Origin: an uncultured Ruminococcus sp.
Lineage (GTDB): Bacteria > Bacillota > Clostridia > UBA1212 > UBA1255
Direction of reading: 5' to 3'
Assembly (NCBI GenBank): GCA_902782885.1
Contig: CACZOW010000086.1
Coordinates: 1 to 5,117, forward strand
DNA: 5,117 nucleotides
The position numbers and the translations under genes were made by a program. Below, one piece after another: positions 1-4,368 of the stretch (positions within the stretch are counted from its first letter, which is position 1; every line of letters starts with the position of its first letter). The notes below the pieces were generated by a model. It saw only the letters and a list, made by a program, of their open reading frames with translations, was not told where the DNA came from and searched no databases.

Positions 1-17
1 TGAGCATTAAATTGCAT

Positions 18-41
18 AAAAAAACAGATATTGCTTTTTTT
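18..41. repeat. AT-rich imperfect hairpin
   Basis: Seven A (18-24) face seven T (35-41). An inner CA/TG pair and one bulged C at 34 leave a 5-base loop (27-31). On the minus strand this lies about 155 nt past the stop of the lipoprotein gene, so it could act as a weak, possibly bidirectional, transcription stop. It lacks the GC-rich stem of a normal intrinsic terminator, so I call only the structure, not the function. Confidence 0.3.
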
Positions 42-70
42 GTTTAGAAAATCGAAAAACGCCGGGTAAA

Positions 71-106
71 AATGAGCGAGAATGCGGATAAATGAGCAAG
101 AATGCG
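71..106. repeat. Two-copy 20-bp-period direct repeat
   Basis: AATGAGCGAGAATGCG (71-86) recurs as AATGAGCAAGAATGCG (91-106) with one mismatch. The period is exactly 20 bp. It lies in the non-coding left end, downstream of the lipoprotein gene. No protein or RNA gene explains it. Confidence 0.6.
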
Positions 107-128
107 ATTGAACGGCCGATCCCGGGGA

Positions 129-172
129 GCGGCATGCGATCAACGACCAATCACGGGCAGCGCGGCATGCGA
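129..172. repeat. Direct repeat GCGGCATGCGA, two copies
   Basis: The 11-mer GCGGCATGCGA occurs at 129-139 and again at 162-172, 33 bp apart, and includes the palindrome GCATGC. Near-identical GATCCCGGG/GATCCCCGG words flank the pair at 118-126 and 182-190. The stretch therefore looks like a diverged duplication just beyond the lipoprotein stop codon. Function unknown. Confidence 0.5.
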
Positions 173-194
173 CGAGCGGGCGATCCCCGGCGGA

Positions 195-809
195 TCAGTC
201 GGTTGTCCATTCTATATACGGCCACGTGCCGTTCTCGGGCACTTCCGGAGTATAGAAAAATAAAGCAAATGCCGCGGACGCGTTAGGATAGCGCGTTCTG
301 TTGGAGACGACCAGACCGTTTGAGCCACCGTCGGCACCGGATAATTGAGGAAGTGGCGCATAGCAGAGGTGTCCGTTGACGATCCCGTTTTCAGACACTC
401 CTTCGTAGATATTGTCCGCGTCGAGCCCGAACACCCACCTGCAGTAATTTTCCAGCGGCATCAGACAGTTATTGTCAGAGTAATAAGAAACCAGTCTCTG
501 CGGAACGCATATTACGTCGAAATAATCCATCGAAGTGATCAGATCAAGCGGCTCTTCGGGGAATTCCTCCGGGTATTCAACGGATACGGCAACGTCCGGA
601 TACGCTTCTTTAAAAGCGCCGATCAGCGAATCCATCGCGGCCTGCTCCGCTGCTCCGGCGGCAGGATACACGATCTTCAAATTACCCTTTACGTGAATTA
701 CTTCATTGTCGGCACGGCGGCGGCACGGCTCTTTTTTCCTGCAGCCGGCAGCGACCGCAACAGCAATAAGCACGATCAGAGACAATACAAGTAAAATTTT
801 ACGCTTCAT
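195..809 (-). CDS. Short lipoprotein resembling the N-terminal part of an extracellular solute-binding protein (probably truncated)
   Basis: The 204-residue product starts with a lipoprotein signal: charged MKRK, a hydrophobic run (residues 5-21) and an AAGC box with the lipidation Cys at 23. It would therefore be exported and anchored to the outer face of the membrane. Residues 44-79 (LKIVYP, then a helix ending FKEAYPDVAVSVEY) match the opening beta-alpha-beta of family-1 sugar-type solute-binding proteins. MPLENY (117-122), GIVNGHLCYAPLP (142-154), GLVVSNRTRYPNA (165-177) and NGTWPYIEW (193-201) look like the collinear landmarks of that fold. Full members are about 400 residues or more. 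This one stops right after the TW...EW landmark, so the C-terminal lobe and most of the ligand cleft are missing. The start follows an AAAGGAAGAG ribosome site, and the gene begins 32 nt after the anti-sigma gene, implying co-transcription. It is either a decayed transporter protein or a shortened sensor partner of the sigma system. Export is well supported; the function is not. Confidence 0.7.
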   Translation of the reverse strand: MKRKILLVLSLIVLIAVAVAAGCRKKEPCRRRADNEVIHVKGNLKIVYPAAGAAEQAAMDSLIGAFKEAYPDVAVSVEYPEEFPEEPLDLITSMDYFDVICVPQRLVSYYSDNNCLMPLENYCRWVFGLDADNIYEGVSENGIVNGHLCYAPLPQLSGADGGSNGLVVSNRTRYPNASAAFALFFYTPEVPENGTWPYIEWTTD

Positions 810-841
810 CAGTCGGACTCTTCCTTTCAGTACTCAAATAA

Positions 842-1969
842 TCAAAACAGCGGCTGCCAATCGGAGCCTTCCGCGTCGGAAGGATACGCAAACTGCGCGG
901 TCGTGAGCGGTGTGCAATAATCACCGAACGGTTTAAGGAAAAAGACATATGTTCCGTCTTTGGAGAGCGGCCTCATGCCGCGTATGACCGGGATCGCCTC
1001 CAGGCCGCGGCTGTATCCCGCAGACAGCATCACATCGAGCTGTTCCGCGGTATTGACGCCTTCAAGTCCGCCCGGCACGGCGATCAAAACATGGTATCTG
1101 CTGCCCGCAGAATCGGCGCCGCTGTGAATAAACTGCCTCGCATCTATCGGCATTTTCAGCACGTTCGTGACCGCCACATTATACACCGTGTACAACATGG
1201 CGCCGGAATGTTCCGCGGCGTTTTCGGTCAATTCGTTCCCGTCGCTGTCCAGGATCCGGAACGAAACGTTTTTGACCTCTCCCGCGAATACCACCCGCGC
1301 GGCATCCGCCAGTTCCTGCGCGGTCCAGTAGCTCTTATCGTTGACTTTTAAATAGCCGTAGCCGGGAAAACCGGGCTCGATTTCATCCGTGGGGCTCGCC
1401 GCGGGCTCCGGGGAGTCAATATCATCTCCCGGCGTAAGGGGGAAGGAAGGCTTCTCTGTCCGGTTCTTCGGCTCGTCGACCGTGCTTTCGATGTTATTTG
1501 GCGCATGCTCTGTCTCTGTTGCCTGCGGCATGCCGTCGCTTTTGGATTCGGATCTCGGGTCATTTATGACTACGCCATCATATCTGCCGGGTTTGATTGC
1601 CTGTTTTGCCTTCGTCGCGAGCCCTTTTCGGGACGTGATCGCGGCGACTGCAACCGTCAGCACGAGTACCAGCACCGCCGCCGCGGAGGCAAACCACACG
1701 TGCAGCACGCGCGAACGTCTGCCGCTTCCCGTTTTCCCGGGGGCGGATCTGCGGGCGGCGGGAGCGTTGCCGCCTTCGGCTGCGATCGTGTTGTCCGCCG
1801 GCAGCACCGGCATCGGAGCATCGTACGGATCCCGCGCTTCGTCGATATAATTGTCGTCGATAAGCCCGAACGCTTCGATCAGCGCGTTCCGTCCCGGCCG
1901 CACTTCTTCGGAAGCATTGCCCGCCGCTCCGGCAGCAATATTCTCTTTTTCAAAACGCCCGTCACTCAT
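842..1969 (-). CDS. Single-pass membrane protein, probable anti-sigma factor for the adjacent ECF sigma factor
   Basis: The 375-residue product has three parts. An N-terminal cytoplasmic segment (1-88) contains NALIEAFGLIDDNYIDEA (28-45), a helix-and-acid motif typical of Clostridia membrane proteins encoded beside ECF sigma factors. One transmembrane helix spans about 91-111, preceded by RRSR. A low-complexity linker rich in Pro, Glu, Asp and Ser (about 130-202) leads to an extracytoplasmic, probably beta-rich domain (about 203-375) with VVFAGEVKNVSF, YTVYNVAVTNVLK and a GG turn, reminiscent of small OB-like secreted domains. No zinc-binding HxxxCxxC motif is present; the only cysteine is C352. 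Its ATG overlaps the end of the sigma gene by 8 nt (ATGAGTGA), and an AAGGAG site sits 6 nt upstream, so translation is probably coupled. The role as sigma-holding regulator is inferred from topology and gene pairing, not from a recognised catalytic site. Confidence 0.75.
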   Translation of the reverse strand: MSDGRFEKENIAAGAAGNASEEVRPGRNALIEAFGLIDDNYIDEARDPYDAPMPVLPADNTIAAEGGNAPAARRSAPGKTGSGRRSRVLHVWFASAAAVLVLVLTVAVAAITSRKGLATKAKQAIKPGRYDGVVINDPRSESKSDGMPQATETEHAPNNIESTVDEPKNRTEKPSFPLTPGDDIDSPEPAASPTDEIEPGFPGYGYLKVNDKSYWTAQELADAARVVFAGEVKNVSFRILDSDGNELTENAAEHSGAMLYTVYNVAVTNVLKMPIDARQFIHSGADSAGSRYHVLIAVPGGLEGVNTAEQLDVMLSAGYSRGLEAIPVIRGMRPLSKDGTYVFFLKPFGDYCTPLTTAQFAYPSDAEGSDWQPLF

Positions 1970-2525
1970 CTCCGACTCCTTCTCCCCTTAGCCGGTCCCG
2001 CAATTTATCGCGCAGCCGCAGGAGCGTCATCTTCACTTTACTTTCCGAAAAACCGCCGCGTACGGCGATCGCCTCGATGCTGTCGCCGTACCAGTAGCGC
2101 CGTACGAATATCTTGCGCTGTTCTTCCGGCAGTTCCGACAGGAAGCGGTTCAGCGCCGCGCCCAGTTCGGAGGCTTCCGCAGACTCTTCCACAGACGAAC
2201 CGTCGGCAATATAATCCGCCAGCTCTTCGAAGGGCAATTTTTCCGCCTCTCCCCCGCGTTTCTGCCGCGTTTCGTCCCGCAGCTTCTTCAGCGCCAGGTT
2301 GCGCGTGATCTTTGCCAGATACGCGGAAAGCAGCTCCGGTCTCGCCGGCGGGATCGACTCCCACACGCTGTACCATACGTCGTTGACGCACTCCTCCGCG
2401 TCCTCTTCACTGCGCAGTACGTTAAGAGCTATCCGGCGGCAATAGCTGTAATATTTTTCATATGTCGCCGTCAACGCGCGCTGCTCGCGCGCCCAGTACA
2501 GCTCAACTATGTCCGCGTCTTCCAC
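1962..2525 (-). CDS. ECF-family RNA polymerase sigma factor (sigma-70 family)
   Basis: The 187-residue protein has the two-domain layout of an extracytoplasmic-function sigma factor. Region 2 is at about 20-90, with YEKYYSYCRRIALNVLRSEEDAEE and the following DVWYSVWESIPP, which bind core polymerase and melt the -10 element. A short acidic linker (about 92-120) follows. Region 4 is at about 122-178, with LPEEQRKIFVRRYWYGDSIEAIA and a helix-turn-helix ending in SESKVKMTLLRLRDKL, which reads the -35 element. Regions 1 and 3 are absent, as usual for the group. The start is GTG, chosen because it lies 6 nt after a good GGAAAGGAG site and puts region 2 at the normal distance from the N terminus. 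The gene overlaps the downstream membrane protein, the usual sigma/anti-sigma arrangement. Target genes cannot be read from this window, apart from likely autoregulation. Confidence 0.95.
   Translation of the reverse strand: MEDADIVELYWAREQRALTATYEKYYSYCRRIALNVLRSEEDAEECVNDVWYSVWESIPPARPELLSAYLAKITRNLALKKLRDETRQKRGGEAEKLPFEELADYIADGSSVEESAEASELGAALNRFLSELPEEQRKIFVRRYWYGDSIEAIAVRGGFSESKVKMTLLRLRDKLRDRLRGEGVGDE
1976..1980 (-). promoter_or_regulatory. Ribosome binding site of the anti-sigma gene, inside the sigma gene
   Basis: The minus strand reads GGGGAGAAGGAG, with AGGAG ending 6 nt before the ATG at 1969. The site lies within the last codons of the sigma gene. It supports independent re-initiation and coupled synthesis of the two partners. 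Confidence 0.75.
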
Positions 2526-2531
2526 GGGAAG

Positions 2532-2536
2532 CTCCT
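2532..2536 (-). promoter_or_regulatory. Ribosome binding site fixing the GTG start of the sigma gene
   Basis: GGAAAGGAG on the minus strand ends 6 nt before the GTG at 2525-2523. The near-perfect match and spacing decide this start. No ATG in this frame offers a comparable site. Confidence 0.75.
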
Positions 2537-2561
2537 TTCCGTGCCGGCAGCCGTGGCCGCC

Positions 2562-2597
2562 ACTATATCAGTACCCGTTTGCCCTAAAAAAGTCACA
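2562..2597 (-). promoter_or_regulatory. Candidate ECF-type promoter for the sigma/anti-sigma/lipoprotein operon
   Basis: On the minus strand, TGTGAC (2597-2592) is followed by a run of six T (2591-2586). After a 16-nt spacer from TGTGAC comes GGTACTG (2575-2569) and then ATATAGT. A TGTGAC/TGTAAC-like -35 followed by a T-run fits promoters often seen ahead of ECF sigma genes in Firmicutes and would mean autoregulation. A sigma-A reading (TATAGT at 2567-2562) lacks a good -35 at 17 bp. The assignment is pattern-based and tentative. Confidence 0.45.
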
Positions 2598-2617
2598 GCC
2601 GTTTATTCGGCCCGTTC

Positions 2618-3268
2618 TTATTCCGTCAGCAGCCGTAAAACTTCGGCCGTATCGTCGGCCAGCACCCGCGCGCCGCAGCGGATCAGCTGCTCCCGGTCGC
2701 GGAAGCCCCACGTCACGATTATGTGATCCAGGCCGGCGTTGCGCGCGGTCTCGACGTCAACTTCCGAATCCCCGATATACACGGCTTCGGAGGGGTCAAC
2801 GCCGAACTCTTTTATCATTGTCCACACCCCGTCCGGTGCGGGTTTGCGCGGTATCCCCGCGATCTCGCCGCGGGCAATATCCGTCAATCCCGCGAAATAC
2901 GTTGTCATCAGCTCCTGTACGGCGCCGTCCGCCTTGTTGGAGATCACGCCCACGCGCAGTCCCGCCGCGCGCACGTCCCGAAGCAGTCCGCAGACGCCCG
3001 GATACGGCGCCGTTTTGTCCGCGCAATGCACTTTGTAATGCGCTTTGAACGCCTCGAACACGCGGTCGGCGACTTCCGCCGGCGTGCCTTGCGGGACGGC
3101 GTTGTCAACGAGATTCCTTATCCCGTGCCCCACGATACGCCTGATCTCGGCATAGCTGCGCTCCGGCAGCCCGTACTGTCCCAGCGCGTGATTCACGCTG
3201 GTCATGAGGTCCTCAAGGGTATCCAGCAGCGTGCCGTCCAGATCAAAAATCGCCAATTTATACTTCAT
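2618..3268 (-). CDS. HAD-superfamily phosphatase, phosphoglycolate phosphatase-like
   Basis: The 216-residue protein carries all four haloacid-dehalogenase motifs. Motif I is FDLDGTLLDT, with nucleophile D9 and acid D11. Motif II is VGVISNK, with S110. Motif III is the Lys of RKPAPDG (K142). Motif IV is YIGDSEVDVETARNAG, with D167 and D171 for magnesium. A helical cap of the C1 type (about residues 15-85) sits between motifs I and II. Length and pattern match the Gph/PpaX group of cytosolic phosphatases acting on small phosphoesters such as 2-phosphoglycolate or pyrophosphate; the exact substrate cannot be read from sequence. I use the ATG at 3268, 5 nt after AGAGGAG and directly before the conserved first strand. 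An ATG 27 nt further upstream lacks a site. The yebC terminator lies upstream, so this gene probably has its own, unrecognised promoter. It ends 92 nt before the sigma gene. Confidence 0.93.
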   Translation of the reverse strand: MKYKLAIFDLDGTLLDTLEDLMTSVNHALGQYGLPERSYAEIRRIVGHGIRNLVDNAVPQGTPAEVADRVFEAFKAHYKVHCADKTAPYPGVCGLLRDVRAAGLRVGVISNKADGAVQELMTTYFAGLTDIARGEIAGIPRKPAPDGVWTMIKEFGVDPSEAVYIGDSEVDVETARNAGLDHIIVTWGFRDREQLIRCGARVLADDTAEVLRLLTE

Positions 3269-3273
3269 ATCTG

Positions 3274-3280
3274 CTCCTCT
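3274..3280 (-). promoter_or_regulatory. Ribosome binding site that decides the phosphatase start
   Basis: AGAGGAG on the minus strand lies 5 nt before the ATG at 3268. It falls inside the coding stretch that would exist if the upstream ATG at 3295 were used, which favours the shorter protein. Confidence 0.75.
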
Positions 3281-3301
3281 GCCGCGTTCGGCCATCCTGC
3301 G

Positions 3302-3361
3302 CCGTTTTAAGCATCCGGTCCGCTCCGTTTTTAAACATCCGGTGCGTCCCCGTGTTTAAAA
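3302..3361. repeat. Short imperfect tandem repeat between the phosphatase and the yebC terminator
   Basis: CCGTTTTAAGCATCCGGTCC (from 3302) recurs as CCGTTTTTAAACATCCGGTG (from 3325). A decayed third start, CCGTGTTTAAA, begins at 3350. The period is about 23-25 bp. The repeat fills most of the non-coding gap upstream of the phosphatase gene, where its promoter would be expected. No convincing -35/-10 pair was found there. Confidence 0.45.
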
Positions 3362-3370
3362 AATCGTTTT

Positions 3371-3404
3371 AAAAAACCTTCGGGCAACCGCGTCGCCCGA
3401 AGGT
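3371..3404 (-). terminator. Intrinsic terminator of the yebC-family gene
   Basis: On the minus strand a perfect 10-bp GC-rich stem, ACCTTCGGGC (3404-3395) pairing with GCCCGAAGGT (3385-3376), encloses a 9-nt loop. It is followed immediately by five more T (3375-3371), giving six T in a row. It lies 53 nt past the yebC stop codon. On the plus strand no T-run follows the stem, so it acts on minus-strand transcripts only. It separates yebC from the phosphatase gene. Confidence 0.93.
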
Positions 3405-3457
3405 CCTGCCGGAACGCCCGCAAGCGTCCCGTCCGAGCGTATACCGCCTGTGCGGTC

Positions 3458-4183
3458 TCACTCTTCCCAGTTATGGTAAACGTTCATCACGTCGTCGTTG
3501 TCATCCAGACCGTCCAGCAGCTTCTCGATCTGTTCCAGCTGCGCGGGATCGGTGAGCTTCACGTAACTCTGCGGGACCATGCGCACTTCGGCTTCGAGGA
3601 AATTGTAGCCTTTCTGCTCGAGCGCGTCGCGCACGTTGCTGAAATCCGCGGGGGCGGTGGTGATCTCAAACGCGTCTTCGTCGGGGACAAAATCCTCTGC
3701 GCCCGCGTCCAGCGCGTCCATCATGACCTCGTCTTCGTCCTTGTCGCCGTCGTTCTCGATGACGATCACGCCCTTCTGGTCGAACATGAACGACACGCAG
3801 CCCGTGGTGCCCATATTTCCGCCGAACTTATCGAAAATGTGGCGGACTTCGGCCGCGGTGCGGTTGCGGTTGTCCGTGGCGCACTCGGCGATGATGGCGA
3901 TACCCGCCGGTCCGTAGCCCTCGTACGTGATCTCCTCGATGATCTCGTTGGCGCCCTCGCCGCTGGCGCGCTTGATGCTGCGCATAATATTATCATTAGG
4001 CATGTTCGCCGCTTTCGCTTTGGCGATCACGTCTTTCAGCTTGCTGTTGGCATCCGGATTGGGGCCTCCCGCCTTGACCGCGATCTGCAGCTCCTTGCCG
4101 ATCTTGGTGAAAAGGTTGCCGCGCGCGGCGTCTGTCTTGCCCTTTTTATTCTTGATATTTGCCCATTTTGAATGTCCGGACAT
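3458..4183 (-). CDS. yebC: YebC/PmpR/TACO1-family protein
   Basis: The 241-residue protein is full length for the family and opens with the hallmark MSGHSKWANIKNKKGKTDAARG (family usual: AGHSKW(A/S)NIKHRK). It continues with NLFTKIGKELQIAVKAGG, the PNPDANSKLKDVIAKAKAANMPNDNI segment, YEGYGPAGIAIIAECATDNRNRT and the GGNMGTTGCVSFMF box. The C-terminal domain ends in an acidic LLDGLDDNDDVMNVYHNWEE tail. Members were first described as DNA-binding transcription regulators. The mitochondrial homologue TACO1 is a translation activator, and more recent work on bacterial members points to relief of ribosome stalling at proline-rich stretches. The protein should be cytosolic. The gene stands alone: a clear promoter upstream and a strong terminator downstream. 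Its AGAGGAG site is 11 nt from the ATG, longer than usual. It encodes no other domain, and the family assignment is certain. The molecular role in this host is not. Confidence 0.97.
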   Translation of the reverse strand: MSGHSKWANIKNKKGKTDAARGNLFTKIGKELQIAVKAGGPNPDANSKLKDVIAKAKAANMPNDNIMRSIKRASGEGANEIIEEITYEGYGPAGIAIIAECATDNRNRTAAEVRHIFDKFGGNMGTTGCVSFMFDQKGVIVIENDGDKDEDEVMMDALDAGAEDFVPDEDAFEITTAPADFSNVRDALEQKGYNFLEAEVRMVPQSYVKLTDPAQLEQIEKLLDGLDDNDDVMNVYHNWEE

Positions 4184-4194
4184 ACTATTTCATT

Positions 4195-4201
4195 CTCCTC
4201 T
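4195..4201 (-). promoter_or_regulatory. Ribosome binding site of yebC with unusually long spacing
   Basis: AGAGGAG on the minus strand lies 11 nt from the yebC ATG. The spacer contains a three-codon frame, ATG AAA TAG (4193-4185), ending two bases before the true start. The real start is fixed by the family N terminus MSGHSKW. Confidence 0.6.
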
Positions 4202-4251
4202 CGTAGGTGCGGCCGCCTTTCCGGGGCGCTTTTGTGTTGCCGCCGGGGGCA

Positions 4252-4280
4252 ATTGTACCACTTTTTCGCCTGCAGGTCAA
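4252..4280 (-). promoter_or_regulatory. Sigma-A-type promoter of yebC
   Basis: On the minus strand, TTGACC (4280-4275) and TACAAT (4257-4252) are separated by exactly 17 bp. Each hexamer matches the housekeeping consensus at 5 of 6 positions. Transcription would begin near 4245, leaving a leader of about 60 nt before yebC. Confidence 0.85.
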
Positions 4281-4286
4281 TGAGGC

Positions 4287-4315
4287 TTGTATCTTGCCCT
4301 TTATTAAGGTATAAT
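4287..4315 (+). promoter_or_regulatory. Sigma-A-type promoter of the capD-like gene
   Basis: TTGTAT (4287-4292) and a perfect TATAAT (4310-4315) are separated by exactly 17 bp. Its -35 box is 6 bp from that of the divergent yebC promoter. The start point would fall near 4321-4323, directly before the leader stem-loop. Confidence 0.82.
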
Positions 4316-4324
4316 AAGCCATCG

Positions 4325-4346
4325 TTGCGGCAGATCACTGCCGCAA
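4325..4346 (+). promoter_or_regulatory. Perfect 9-bp stem-loop at the 5' end of the capD-like mRNA
   Basis: TTGCGGCAG (4325-4333) pairs with CTGCCGCAA (4338-4346) around an ATCA loop. It begins a few bases after the predicted transcription start and ends 4 nt before the AAGGAG site (4351-4356). No T-run follows, so it is not a terminator. It could be a 5' mRNA stabiliser, a modulator of translation, or, as DNA, a palindromic operator just downstream of the promoter. Confidence 0.6.
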
Positions 4347-4350
4347 AACT

Positions 4351-4356
4351 AAGGAG
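4351..4356 (+). promoter_or_regulatory. Ribosome binding site of the capD-like gene, 12 nt from its ATG
   Basis: AAGGAG is a full-strength site but lies 12 nt before the ATG at 4369. No in-frame start codon lies between, so the ATG remains the best start. The spacing is longer than the usual 5-9 nt. Confidence 0.6.
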
Positions 4357-4368
4357 AATCATTCGCAA

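Noticed and set aside
92..286. Small plus-strand open frame at the left end
   Set aside because: There is no ribosome site, its sequence is built from the local repeats, and its end overlaps the lipoprotein gene on the other strand.
345..794. Plus-strand open frame (149 codons) opposite the lipoprotein gene
   Set aside because: The minus strand has a convincing signal peptide, lipobox and solute-binding-protein landmarks. The plus frame has none.
1505..2308. Long plus-strand open frame (267 codons) opposite the sigma and anti-sigma genes
   Set aside because: The product is Arg/Pro/Ser-rich with no recognisable domain. It is a GC-driven shadow of two genes whose products have clear family features.
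2586..2612. Possible terminator between the phosphatase and sigma genes on the minus strand
   Set aside because: There are only four Watson-Crick pairs (GCCG/CGGC) plus one wobble pair, and the T-run starts 5-6 nt after the stem. The T-run is better explained as part of the candidate ECF promoter.
2723..3310. Plus-strand open frame (195 codons) antisense to the phosphatase
   Set aside because: It lies opposite a gene with all four HAD motifs, and no homology-like motif is visible in it.
3443..3456. Small hairpin ACCGC-CTGT-GCGGT just after the yebC stop
   Set aside because: It has only five base pairs and no T-run. The strong terminator at 3371-3404 already accounts for transcription end.
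3473..4171. Plus-strand open frame (232 codons) antisense to yebC
   Set aside because: It is almost perfectly codon-register antisense to a certain YebC-family gene, has no ribosome site, and its composition (Val/His/Asp/Arg-rich) mirrors the yebC codons.
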